Positions 17,190 to 25,780 of a stretch of DNA of 39,453 nucleotides are shown one piece after another. Source of the DNA: CAYONZ01 sp964405465 (GTDB lineage Bacteria > Bdellovibrionota > Bdellovibrionia > Bdellovibrionales > JAMPXM01); NCBI GenBank assembly GCA_964405465.1, contig CAYONZ010000031.1:1-39453 (forward strand), written 5' to 3'. A program made the position numbers and the translations under genes. Every line of letters starts with the position of its first letter. Position 1 is the first letter of the stretch. Below the pieces are notes generated by a model that saw nothing but the letters and a program-made list of their open reading frames with translations, did no database searches and was not told where the DNA came from.

Positions 17190-17687
17190 CTATTTCATCA
17201 GTACTGCAAATTTCAAATCACTGTATCCGGCATGACTACTCGCTTGAACTACACTGCTCATCAATTCATATTTCAAACGGCGGTCGGCCTGAATGGTTAG
17301 GGTTCCTGGAAACTCCTGTCCTGGATGACGCTCCTGATAATCCTTGCGAAGCTGCAGAAGACGCTCGACAAGCTGATCTCCTGAAATCAGTTTTTCCTCA
17401 AGAAACAACTGACCATCTTCAACCTTAACAACTGGATTGGGCTCGAGTGGTTCGCCACGGGCCGCCTCAGGAAGCTGCATATCTTTTCCAAGAGTCAATA
17501 GTTCCCCCGAATTGGAAAAACTCATCAATAGAAAAATCACCAAGATTGAAAAAGCATCGATGAGAGCCGTTAAGAGCAAGTCCGCAACGATTCCACGTTT
17601 ATGTTTCTCGGCCGATGGAGCCAAAATCGACGCCGACCCGAGCGCACTCTCAAAACTAGTCTCACCTATTACAGTATGCTTTAACAT
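17190..17687 (-). CDS. TolR/ExbD-type motor subunit (second of two)
   Basis: 165 residues. A cytoplasmic N-terminus of about 33 residues, one membrane helix (about 34-58, 'ADLLLTALIDAFSILVIFLLM') carrying the essential Asp (D44), then a periplasmic domain ending 'SDLKFAVLMK' as in TolR/ExbD. Such subunits form the ion channel with TolQ/ExbB-type proteins. In the M. xanthus gliding motor, one TolQ-like protein (AglR) works with two TolR-like proteins (AglQ, AglS); the same 1+2 arrangement is seen here. Which of the two corresponds to AglQ or AglS is undecided. Confidence 0.9.
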   Translation of the reverse strand: MLKHTVIGETSFESALGSASILAPSAEKHKRGIVADLLLTALIDAFSILVIFLLMSFSNSGELLTLGKDMQLPEAARGEPLEPNPVVKVEDGQLFLEEKLISGDQLVERLLQLRKDYQERHPGQEFPGTLTIQADRRLKYELMSSVVQASSHAGYSDLKFAVLMK

Positions 17688-17760
17688 CCACCCCTCCTCA
17701 CATCACTCGAAGCTGCGTACAACCAAACAAGATTCAGCACCAGTGGCTTTGATTCATTTT

Positions 17761-18219
17761 TTAAAGCGGAGCCACACCTAGATCGATCAATCCCGCCTTT
17801 TTCACCTGATCCATCACGCGAACGATGTCTTCATAGATACTTGCCGCTTGTGGCTGAATCAGTGCGGTCACAAGAGCAGGCTCAGTTTCTTTGATTTTTC
17901 CTACGATTTCAGCAAGGCGCTCAAAATCAGGGTGCCCCTCGCGCGCATTGATTTGTGTCTTCCGAAATGCTGCGGCCACATGTGCGGACTCCTGCACATC
18001 TAAAGACAAATCTCCTTTGTCATTCATATGCACCCACATCACCGGTTTTTTTTGTGTCTCGGCCGCTGGTTGCCCACCGACCGCCTGCTTGACATTCATC
18101 GCACCAATTTGCACCCACACAGCAGTTAATAATAGAAAACAAATACAGACCGACAACAAATCGATAAACGGAATCAGATTCACTTCGAAATCAAGATGCT
18201 TATTGTGTTTTCGCCCCAT
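17761..18219 (-). CDS. TolR/ExbD-type motor subunit (first of two)
   Basis: 152 residues. The short basic N-terminus is followed by 'FEVNLIPFIDLLSVCICFLLL' (about 11-31), the standard ExbD entry motif with the ion-carrying Asp (D20). A periplasmic domain ends 'AGLIDLGVAPL'. It forms the proton path together with the ExbB/TolQ-like protein just upstream, 27 bases away. This one keeps the classical N-terminus, whereas the second copy has a longer cytoplasmic extension, so the two are likely not interchangeable. Confidence 0.92.
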   Translation of the reverse strand: MGRKHNKHLDFEVNLIPFIDLLSVCICFLLLTAVWVQIGAMNVKQAVGGQPAAETQKKPVMWVHMNDKGDLSLDVQESAHVAAAFRKTQINAREGHPDFERLAEIVGKIKETEPALVTALIQPQAASIYEDIVRVMDQVKKAGLIDLGVAPL

Positions 18220-18246
18220 GGTCCCCTCGTTTTCTCAGATGTATAA

Positions 18247-18951
18247 CTAGGCGTTCAGCTCAGCATCGCGTTGTGCACGACGATTTTTCACGGGCCGAGC
18301 GATGATCGGCTCATAAGAATAACTAAGCCAGTTGAAAACTTTTAGTGCGGCTTGATTCAAATCATCAGCCAAATGATTGGCGCGGTTTTGCAAAATCGCA
18401 TACATTAAAAGAGCCGGGATCGCTGCGATCAAACCATAAGCCGTAGCGTTCATCGCCTCCGAAATACCTGCAGCAAGAATCGTTGCTTTTTCTGACGCCT
18501 GCGCCTGACCTACGGCCGCAAACGACTTAATCATTCCCGTGATGGTTCCAAGCAACCCTGTCAATGTCGCCACGTTACCAAGCATCGCCAAAAATCCAAC
18601 GCGCTTATCGAGCACTGAGTTTTCTGCAATTAAGACTTCATCCATTTTTCCTTGAATCTCTTCTTTGCCACCAAAGTTCACTGCTGCCTGAGCCCCAGCA
18701 ATGATCGCAGCAGAAACGGGTGCTATCGAAACCAAACCTTGGGCTTTCGCAATAACAGACTCAATTTCCCCACGTTTGATTGAGTCTTCGAATTGAGCAA
18801 CGAACCCCACCTGTGTCGCTTTTCTCTTGATGTAAAGCGCATGAACGCGTTCAACCGTGATGGCGATTGAAACCATCTGGAACATCATAATTGGATACAT
18901 CCAGATTCCACCGTGTTGAAAGGCCAGTTGAATTTTTGAGAATAGCTCCAT
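18247..18951 (-). CDS. TolQ/ExbB/MotA-type motor protein, AglR-like
   Basis: The frame extends to 19086, but the ATG at 18951 is preceded by GAGGGGG and gives the normal ExbB length (234 residues), so it is chosen. Three membrane helices (about 13-33, 118-145, 165-190) and the MotA/TolQ/ExbB signature 'LGNVATLTGLLGTITGMIKSF' lie in the second. It is the stator/motor protein that converts proton-motive force into movement. First gene of the gliding operon, followed by two ExbD-like genes; this composition is the AglRQS motor of M. xanthus. A general TolQ or ExbB role is the alternative, but the downstream genes argue for gliding. Confidence 0.9.
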   Translation of the reverse strand: MELFSKIQLAFQHGGIWMYPIMMFQMVSIAITVERVHALYIKRKATQVGFVAQFEDSIKRGEIESVIAKAQGLVSIAPVSAAIIAGAQAAVNFGGKEEIQGKMDEVLIAENSVLDKRVGFLAMLGNVATLTGLLGTITGMIKSFAAVGQAQASEKATILAAGISEAMNATAYGLIAAIPALLMYAILQNRANHLADDLNQAALKVFNWLSYSYEPIIARPVKNRRAQRDAELNA

Positions 18952-19348
18952 TTGTTTCCCCCTCGTTGCAAAACGAAAAATCAATACGTCCAGCCAAAAG
19001 TCTGGCTTGTGTTTTCGGAAGCGTCTAGCAGAATTTGACAGAAATAAAAAATAAACTGCATTGCAGCGCGATTTTTGGAACAACAAATGACGGCCGTCAC
19101 TTATAACTAAGCAAAGATAATTTTATCGTTAAATGGATTTTATTTATGCAAATTGAGGTTTTACCTAAAAAAATATGGACGTCGAAACTTCATTGACCAT
19201 TCATCTTTATGCAAAAAGGCAAATGATGCAAAAATTAAATCCTCTGACATATCGCGAGTGGAAGTCGTGGATGTTTTGATTGATTTTTGGGCACACGACA
19301 ATAAACACCAGACTCCAACGACGTCTCTTACGAATAAATGAAAAACAG
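18952..19348. other. Intergenic region upstream of the gliding operon, with two palindromes
   Basis: About 400 bases without a convincing gene. It must carry the promoter of the gliding operon (minus strand). Two perfect palindromes lie close together: CTGCA-T-TGCAG at 19056-19066 and TGACGGCCGTCA at 19088-19099. The flanks are AT-rich. No clear -35/-10 pair could be assigned. A 62-codon plus-strand frame (19153-19341) has no good ribosome site and no protein-like features. Confidence 0.35.
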
Positions 19349-21820
19349 TTATGCCACTTTCTTAGACATCGAGCCCTGCCGCAATGGAAGATCCAACACA
19401 AAACGAGTCTGCTCAGACATTCGATCGAGAGTTAAATTCCCACCATGGGTTTCCGCGATCCCTCGTCCAACACTTAGTCCCAAACCGGTCCCCTTACCAA
19501 CTTCCTTGGTTGTGAAAAAGGGCTGCATCAATTTATCAGCAATGCTGCTCGGTATTCCGGGGCCACTATCCGTAACCGACAGAAACAATCTCTCTCCAGC
19601 CATCACGCGCGCTTCAACTCGCACCCGTTTTTCAGAGTGCACTGCCACAGCATCAAAAGAATTGTTGAGAAGATTCAATAGAACCTGAGAAATCTGGGTC
19701 GCGCGACACTCAACTAAAATATCCGGCAAGACACCCACCTCTAGAATTACTTCGTGGTTTTTAAAACGCTCGGCGCAAAACGCAAACGTCTCATTGATTA
19801 ACTCTTGAAGCTGAACCAATTCAAATGGGTCATTGTCTGCCGATCGCGAGAAGGTGCGCAAGCCCTTTACAATCTTGGCAATACGCTCAGTGGTCATTTT
19901 AATTTTCTCCAACTGGGGCAGCAAGATTTCTGGTGAGGATTGCCCCTCTTGAATTCGATGCATGAGCAAATCAACTTTTCCCGTAATAATTGCCAGAGGA
20001 TTATTTATTTCATGCGCGACTCCGCCGGCCATTTCACCAAGTGACGCCATTTTCGAGGACTGGATCAACGATGTACGCTGAGACTCCAGTTTCTCCTCGA
20101 GTTGTTTTTTTTCTGTCAAATCTTGCGCAAACCCCATATAGCCTGAGATGCCACCCTGACTATCGCGAAGAACTGTCACCGACAGTGCCACCGGAAACCG
20201 TCGCCCATCTCTCGCTATGTATGTCCATTCGTTTTCATCATGCCCAACGATTTTAGCTTTCGCCACAAAGGTTTCAAATCCCGGCTCGAGCTGCAACCCA
20301 AACTCTCGGTTCAATACCTGCGTTCGCTCAACAACCTCCTGCACATCATGAATCGCTGCCGGAGTCATACGACCGACCACATCTTCTTCTTTGTAACCCA
20401 ATAGTCGCTCGGCCGCGGCATTGAACGAGGTGATCACGCCATTGATATCTGTGCTAATCACACTATAGTTTGCACTATCAAGCATTAGACGCCGAATACC
20501 AGCCAGATTCTGCAATGAGAGCTCGGACATTTTCTGCCAGGTGATATCAAAGCGGATTGCTAAAAACTGCTCGACATGCCCTTTGCTATTTCGAATCGGC
20601 ACGATCGTGGTGTCTACCCAATACAGGGCGCCATCTTTTCGCCGATTGCAAATTTCTCCATGCCATGTTTCTCCAGAAAGAATCTTCTGCCAAAGATCCG
20701 CAAAAAACTCTGGAGAGTGAGTCCCTGAATTCACAATTGCGTGTGTTTGTCCGAGCAACTCGTCGCGCGAATAACCTGAGACTTGGCAAAATTTTTCGTT
20801 CACCTCTGTGATTCTGCCAGAGAGATCAGTCGTCGCCACAATCGCCGCCTCATCAAGCCCCCTTACAAAGATCTCAAACTTCTTTTTTTCTTCAGATAGC
20901 CGCTGTGCCGTGGCCGCAAGATCTCGCTCCGACTTTATGCGCGCTGAAATATCCGAAAAGGTCGTCAACACTTGATGCGGAATAGGCTCTTGACCTCGAA
21001 ACAGTGGTACCGCATTGATCAAGATCCAAGAAAACTGACCATCTTTTTTGTGAACCCCCATCACCACATTGGCGACACGCTGTCCAGTTCTCAAACAGAC
21101 CATCGCCGGGTGTTCCTCACCTGGAAACGGCAAACCATTCTCATGAACCGTTTTCCAGCGTGGATCTACAGATAGGCGTCCTTGCAGCTCATCCGAGCTC
21201 AATCCCAAAATCTTTGCTGCAGCATCGTTATGACTAATAATGTGCCCATCTCTCGATTGAACGACCACGCCTTCAGTCATACTTGATAGCAGGTGATTCA
21301 ACTGCGCATGACTTTCACTGGCTTCGTCCTTCTCTATACGTAGTTCAAGTAGAGAAATCACATGCCTTGCAAGTGCTTGCAAGGCGCTCCGTTGCTCTTG
21401 AGTTAATACGTGCGGAACATGATCGATCACGCAAAGCGTGCCAATAGCTTGACCCGAGGGAGTTACCAAAGGGGCACCGGCATAAAATCGCACCACCGGA
21501 GCTCCTGTTACCAAAGGATTGTCAGCAAATCTTTCATCTTCAAAAGCATCGCCAATTTCAAATACCTCGGTTTGATGAATCGCATGACCACAAAATGAAA
21601 CATCCCGCGGAGTTTCTTTTGCGCCTAGACCCACTCTCGATTTAAACCATTGCCGTTCACTGTCAATCAAGCTCACTAGAGCAATTGGGGTTTTACATAT
21701 GGCAGCCGCTAGTTGAGTGATATCATCAAAGATTTGCTCATCAAGCGTGTCTAAAATGCGGTATCGCAAAAGTGCCCTCAACCGATCTTTTTCATTGTCT
21801 GGAATTGGTGCCGCCTTCAT
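19349..21820 (-). CDS. Cytoplasmic multi-sensor histidine kinase (GAF-PAS-PAS-PAS-HisKA-HATPase)
   Basis: 823 residues from the ATG at 21820, chosen because of AGAGGA six bases upstream and because 'PIPDNEKDRLRALLRYRILDT' is the usual first block of this kinase type. No membrane segment. GAF domain about 25-162; PAS domains about 175-295, 315-430 and 440-570; HisKA with the H-box 'GEMAGGVAHEINNPL' (phospho-accepting His603); ATPase domain with N-box 'NLLNNSFDAV', 'DSGPGIP' and 'GKGTGLGLS'. A short coiled coil precedes each transmitter step. No receiver domain and no response regulator gene is adjacent, so its partner is elsewhere. Related in its transmitter to the divergent kinase at 22356. 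Confidence 0.92.
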   Translation of the reverse strand: MKAAPIPDNEKDRLRALLRYRILDTLDEQIFDDITQLAAAICKTPIALVSLIDSERQWFKSRVGLGAKETPRDVSFCGHAIHQTEVFEIGDAFEDERFADNPLVTGAPVVRFYAGAPLVTPSGQAIGTLCVIDHVPHVLTQEQRSALQALARHVISLLELRIEKDEASESHAQLNHLLSSMTEGVVVQSRDGHIISHNDAAAKILGLSSDELQGRLSVDPRWKTVHENGLPFPGEEHPAMVCLRTGQRVANVVMGVHKKDGQFSWILINAVPLFRGQEPIPHQVLTTFSDISARIKSERDLAATAQRLSEEKKKFEIFVRGLDEAAIVATTDLSGRITEVNEKFCQVSGYSRDELLGQTHAIVNSGTHSPEFFADLWQKILSGETWHGEICNRRKDGALYWVDTTIVPIRNSKGHVEQFLAIRFDITWQKMSELSLQNLAGIRRLMLDSANYSVISTDINGVITSFNAAAERLLGYKEEDVVGRMTPAAIHDVQEVVERTQVLNREFGLQLEPGFETFVAKAKIVGHDENEWTYIARDGRRFPVALSVTVLRDSQGGISGYMGFAQDLTEKKQLEEKLESQRTSLIQSSKMASLGEMAGGVAHEINNPLAIITGKVDLLMHRIQEGQSSPEILLPQLEKIKMTTERIAKIVKGLRTFSRSADNDPFELVQLQELINETFAFCAERFKNHEVILEVGVLPDILVECRATQISQVLLNLLNNSFDAVAVHSEKRVRVEARVMAGERLFLSVTDSGPGIPSSIADKLMQPFFTTKEVGKGTGLGLSVGRGIAETHGGNLTLDRMSEQTRFVLDLPLRQGSMSKKVA

Positions 21821-22355
21821 CACCGTTCCTCTCGGATTTCGCATGAGGTTTCGCTAGATCTCTGGAGAACTCTTAACAAAAAATGTCCTTAAGATGTCTC
21901 AGTTTGAGAGACATCCCTGATATTCAACTCAACAATACACGAAGACGGTTGACGAAACCTTCAAGACTCATTTGCGACTATTGAAAAAATTTGGATTGGC
22001 CATCACGGCTACTGCTGTCATTATTTCGTGTGTGGTCACGAAATTCTTGGATTGGCAATCCTTCTCAGAAGAAAATACTGTCAAATTCTCCATCTCGCAC
22101 CATGTCTATTTTGAAATCTAAATAGCGGCAACTTGTTAACTAACTTAAATTTATTTAAGGTAACGGCTGCCAGCTAGATCAGCGACAACGTGCAAAATGG
22201 AGAAGACCAAAAGGGACCTTAAAAACAAATGAAAAAGTGCACAAAACAACACGCCCTAGTTGAGAAACTCCCGGAAAACCTGCAAGGAGAAATGCAAGTT
22301 CTCTAAAACCAGTACTTACGATTGAAGCAATGAAAACAGCTTAGATTAAAGGTAA
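21821..22355. other. Shared upstream region of two divergent kinase genes
   Basis: 535 bases between the two starts. The sequence is AT-rich toward 22120-22160 (AAATTTATTTAAGG). One small plus-strand frame from a TTG at 21981 to a stop at 22119 reads as 46 residues with a basic N-terminus, a hydrophobic stretch (FGLAITATAVIISCVV) and a polar tail. It lacks a Shine-Dalgarno and may be a remnant or chance. Both kinase promoters must lie here; none could be assigned with confidence. Confidence 0.3.
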
Positions 22356-24506
22356 ATGATGAATACTCCCTCTTTCACGGCACCCGAAATAATGAGTCAA
22401 CAAACCAAAACAAGCAAAATGGTATTTCGTCGAAAATACATCCTACCGTTTTTTTTGCTCGCGCTATTCATTTTACAATTTTCAAGTCGTTCGTTTTCAC
22501 CCTTATTCACCCACGTTAAAATCACCAACTACACAGCCATTCACACACTATTTGAAACCATTGCCATCACCGTAGGGATGCTCATCTTTTTTGTGAGTTG
22601 GAATGTGCACGCCAAAGAACGTTCGGCCAACTTCTCTTTTCTTGGGGCTGTTTTTTTAGGCGTCGCAACGCTCGACCTCGTTCATGCCCTTTCATTCAGT
22701 GGCATGCCAGATTTGATTTCACCATCCGGGCCTGAAAAGGCGATTTTCTTTTGGCTTGCAGCACGAACAATGGCTGCGGTCGGTCTTCTGATTGTTTCCT
22801 TCAAAGACTGGGACATCACAAAATCTCGCTTCGCTCAGTGGCAAACTCTTTGTGTCGTGGTCGCAGTGGTTCTGCTTTGCATATGGGTTGGATTGTTTCA
22901 TTTGGATATCGTGCCCACGACCTATTCTAATGGCAGCCTTACTGCCACCAAGATATTCTATGAGTATGGTCTCTGCCTGATTTGCGTTGCCGCGGCTCTG
23001 CGCTTCTTAACTCAAATCCCAAGAGCAAAAAACTATGATGTCATCGGTCTTTTTGCCGCAGTGACGGTGATGGCTATGAGTGAGTTCTATTTCACTCTCT
23101 ATTTTACTGTCGATGATTTTTATAACTTGATGGGGCATGCCTATAAGCTCATTGCCTATGGATTCCTCTTTCAAAGTATCTTTATCGATGGAATTAAATC
23201 TCCCTACGAAAAACTCTATCGTTCCGAAAAAGCTCTGCACGAATCAGAAGCGCACTTTCGCACCCTCTTCGAACAAGCAGCTGTGGGAGTGGCAAAAGTC
23301 GAGGCCTTTTCGGGGCGTTTTCTAGACGTCAACCAACGGTTTTCAGAAATCGTGGGCTACCCCATCCATATGCTGAAAAAAATGAACTTCGCTGAAATCA
23401 CCTATCCTGACGATCGTGAACGTTGCCTTAGATTGCAACAAGATTTTCTCGCCGGAAAGGTCCGCCAATTTAGCGGTGAAAAAAGATTTATTCGCCCCGA
23501 TCAGAGTATCGTCTGGGCCTATTTGTCAGTTTCCGCCATGTGGAGCGCAGGTGAAAACCCAACGAGTTTCGTAAGCGTCGTTGAGGACCAGACCGACAAA
23601 AAAATTGCCGAATCCAACGAACTCGCTCACCGTGAAAAGCTAATTGCTGCATCAAAACTCTCAGCCCTTGGAGAAATGGCTGGAGGCATCGCACATGAAA
23701 TCAATAATCCGCTAAGCACTATTGTGGGTGTGGCTTCACTGCTCAAAGTTAGATTGAATGCGAACCAACCCGATACCCGAAAAATGCTCGAAGATGTAAC
23801 CCTACTTGAATCAACAGTCAGTCGGATTTCCAAAATTATCAAAGGGCTTTTGGCCATCTCTCGAAACACGGAGCGCGATCCATTGCAGCCCGTGCCCTTA
23901 ACCCAAGTCACCCAAGAAGCTCTCACACTTTGCCAAGAACAGTTCAAGCATCGCTCAATCTCACTGATCACACATTTTTGTTCTGAAGCGGAATCAGTGG
24001 TACAGGCGCGTCCCGCACAACTCGCCCAGGTGATCCTCAATCTGCTCAGTAACTCAATCGACGCGATAAAAGATCAACCCACACTAGATACAAATCACGA
24101 TTCGCTGCCAAGCAATCAACAAAAAAATCAACGCTGGATTGAAATCACCATTAAAAAAACTCAGGCGAAGAATTCATCCCCGAATGAAGTTCAGAGCGCT
24201 CAAGAAAATCTGACAGCACAGAATGGCACAGGAGTAAAACCAACTTTAGCGTCTGTCGAAATAGCACCTGCGGGAATAGTGTCTGTGAGAATCACCGACA
24301 GTGGTCTTGGAATTAAGCCAGATATCGCAGAAAAAATGATGCAGCCATTTTTCACCACAAAAGAAATTGGCAAGGGTACGGGCCTAGGATTAAGCATTTC
24401 AAAAAGTATAGCCGAAGATCATAAAGGTCGCCTCTATTATGATGCTTCGGCCGCAAATACCAGCTTTGTTCTTGAGCTTCCTGCACACGCACCTGAGAGC
24501 AAGTAA
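22356..24506 (+). CDS. Membrane histidine kinase (MASE3-PAS-HisKA-HATPase)
   Basis: 716 residues. An N-terminal seven-helix MASE3-type sensor (about 28-278; 'VSWNVHAKERS', 'LDLVHALSFSGMP', 'HAYKLIAYGFLFQSIF') is followed by a PAS domain (about 295-415). HisKA follows with 'GEMAGGIAHEINNPLS' (His447), then the ATPase domain (N-box 'NLLSNSIDAI', 'DSGLGI', 'GKGTGLGLS'). Between the N-box and the G1 box there is an extra Ser/Asn/Gln-rich stretch of about 40 residues (about 602-640), absent from the related kinase next door. The ligand sensed by MASE3 is unknown. No receiver domain. A Rho-independent terminator follows the stop. Confidence 0.92.
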   Translation: MMNTPSFTAPEIMSQQTKTSKMVFRRKYILPFFLLALFILQFSSRSFSPLFTHVKITNYTAIHTLFETIAITVGMLIFFVSWNVHAKERSANFSFLGAVFLGVATLDLVHALSFSGMPDLISPSGPEKAIFFWLAARTMAAVGLLIVSFKDWDITKSRFAQWQTLCVVVAVVLLCIWVGLFHLDIVPTTYSNGSLTATKIFYEYGLCLICVAAALRFLTQIPRAKNYDVIGLFAAVTVMAMSEFYFTLYFTVDDFYNLMGHAYKLIAYGFLFQSIFIDGIKSPYEKLYRSEKALHESEAHFRTLFEQAAVGVAKVEAFSGRFLDVNQRFSEIVGYPIHMLKKMNFAEITYPDDRERCLRLQQDFLAGKVRQFSGEKRFIRPDQSIVWAYLSVSAMWSAGENPTSFVSVVEDQTDKKIAESNELAHREKLIAASKLSALGEMAGGIAHEINNPLSTIVGVASLLKVRLNANQPDTRKMLEDVTLLESTVSRISKIIKGLLAISRNTERDPLQPVPLTQVTQEALTLCQEQFKHRSISLITHFCSEAESVVQARPAQLAQVILNLLSNSIDAIKDQPTLDTNHDSLPSNQQKNQRWIEITIKKTQAKNSSPNEVQSAQENLTAQNGTGVKPTLASVEIAPAGIVSVRITDSGLGIKPDIAEKMMQPFFTTKEIGKGTGLGLSISKSIAEDHKGRLYYDASAANTSFVLELPAHAPESK

Positions 24507-24540
24507 AAAGCGGGCAGAAGATTGCGCGCTTTTCTTTTTC
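24506..24540. terminator. Rho-independent terminator after the MASE3 kinase
   Basis: AAAAGCG (24506-24512) pairs with CGCTTTT (24527-24533), and a T-rich run follows (CTTTTT). The A-run on the left lets it act also on the minus strand, for the convergent secreted-protein gene ending at 24590. Confidence 0.6.
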
Positions 24541-24589
24541 CCAAAGGTGGTTCTTGGAGCTCATTGCACTAAGCTCATGCTAAACGAAA

Positions 24590-25060
24590 CTACTGCGCGT
24601 CCACTACGGTAGGATCCGCTTTGCAATATCCAGCGACAGCAGAAGCCGCTGGCAATGCAATCAGAGCTGAAGCAACCAAGCGATCTTGAATAACTGGAAC
24701 AAAAGCCTCCCATGAGCTCTCCTCAAGGGTACTTTGCTGCACCAAGCGGGGACTGCGCCCATAATTGCCAGCACCCGCAACATGGCCAGCCACAGCAAAA
24801 AGTTCAATTCGACCCCAATAGGCAGAAGCAACACCTGCTGCCTCCGTCCCGTAATATAAGACTAGATCGGACTTCGAACCCATTTCGACAATCTCATATC
24901 CTTTGGCTTTCACACCTTCAATCATTGAATTTTTGGCACGATCTATCTGCTCCTGATTGTAAGCATCAATCGAAAGCAGAAGCTCGACCTTACAAGTCGC
25001 TTGGGCAGAAGCCGCGGCAGAAAGAACAAATAGTCCTAAAAAAAACATCTTCCTCAACAT
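24590..25060 (-). CDS. Small secreted protein of unknown family
   Basis: 156 residues. Clear signal peptide (MLRKMFFLGLFVLSAAASAQA, cleavage near residue 21). The mature part opens with 'TCKVELLLSIDAYNQEQIDRAKNSMIEGVKAKGYEIVE', a likely beta-alpha-beta unit. It continues with a Gly/Ala-rich middle and a second Cys near the C-terminus (YCKAD) that can pair with the first. No family recognised; periplasmic location is expected. It converges with the MASE3 kinase across a terminator and diverges from the two secreted-protein genes at 25335 and 25781. Confidence 0.75.
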   Translation of the reverse strand: MLRKMFFLGLFVLSAAASAQATCKVELLLSIDAYNQEQIDRAKNSMIEGVKAKGYEIVEMGSKSDLVLYYGTEAAGVASAYWGRIELFAVAGHVAGAGNYGRSPRLVQQSTLEESSWEAFVPVIQDRLVASALIALPAASAVAGYCKADPTVVDAQ

Positions 25061-25260
25061 AGAGATCTCCTAAGAAATTTTTGAGCAGAGCCGTTCTCAA
25101 TATCCAGCTCGGCCAAAAGGGTTGTAGGTGCAAATGAGCAGCCATACTGAACTCACTCAGCGCCCGTGTCTAGATGTCAAGATTCTAAACATGAAACATT
25201 TATCTCAGGGACATCGCTTTCCCTCGAATTCGAACTGTCGAGGTCATTTTGGTAAGTTCT

Positions 25261-25281
25261 AGTGTCCAAATTTTTGACACT
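25261..25281. promoter_or_regulatory. Inverted repeat AGTGTC-N9-GACACT with a consensus -35 box
   Basis: AGTGTC at 25261-25266 and GACACT at 25276-25281 form a perfect 6-bp inverted repeat. A TTGACA hexamer (25274-25279) overlaps the right arm, but no good -10 box sits at the right distance. It is 54 bases ahead of the secreted-protein gene at 25335 and could be its operator. Confidence 0.3.
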
Positions 25282-25334
25282 TGTTGAAGATGGGCACTTG
25301 CACTAATTTTCCCACTTAAACACTTGGAGGCCCT

Positions 25335-25748
25335 GTGAAATCAGTGCAATTATTTATCGCTATGTTTGCCTTAGTCGGATCTGCTTCTTTCGCGGCGAGT
25401 TCAGACACCAAAGAATATTCGATTAAACACTACTGCAAGACTGGAGAGGTCGCCGTTGCTGAAACTAAAGTCAGCAGCAAAGGCGACGGAACATTTAGTG
25501 TTCGAGTGAAATGCAGCCCAGCAGATTGTTTTGTTTCACTCCCACACAGCTCTGGGCGCACGGTAAATCTCATCGCCTCTCGCACCTCATTTTTTAATCT
25601 TAGACCAGATGCTGAAATCTCTTCTATGCAAACTATTGCCCAGATTGCCTCTAAAGATAAATCTCAAGCTCGCACTGAAGTTCAAAAACTGGTTGACCAG
25701 GGAGTTTGCAAACAAGCGATCTTTGATTCAGTTTTGAACCACTTTTAA
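25335..25748 (+). CDS. Small secreted protein of unknown family
   Basis: Starts with GTG, supported by TTGGAGG seven bases upstream. 137 residues with a signal peptide (cleavage near 'SFA-ASS', about residue 20). The mature protein has about five cysteines (HYCKTG, KCSPADCF, GVCKQ) and a mixed beta then helical pattern. No family recognised. Probably co-transcribed with the next gene, 32 bases downstream, which also encodes a secreted protein. Confidence 0.75.
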   Translation: MKSVQLFIAMFALVGSASFAASSDTKEYSIKHYCKTGEVAVAETKVSSKGDGTFSVRVKCSPADCFVSLPHSSGRTVNLIASRTSFFNLRPDAEISSMQTIAQIASKDKSQARTEVQKLVDQGVCKQAIFDSVLNHF

Positions 25749-25780
25749 TTTTCACTAGCTAAAAATCTAAGGGAGATTCT

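Noticed and set aside
19153..19341. 62-codon plus-strand frame upstream of the gliding operon
   Set aside because: No Shine-Dalgarno and ordinary composition; it sits in the region expected to hold promoters.
21981..22121. 46-residue TTG frame with a hydrophobic stretch between the kinases
   Set aside because: Looks membrane-like but has no ribosome site; kept only as a remark in the intergenic entry.
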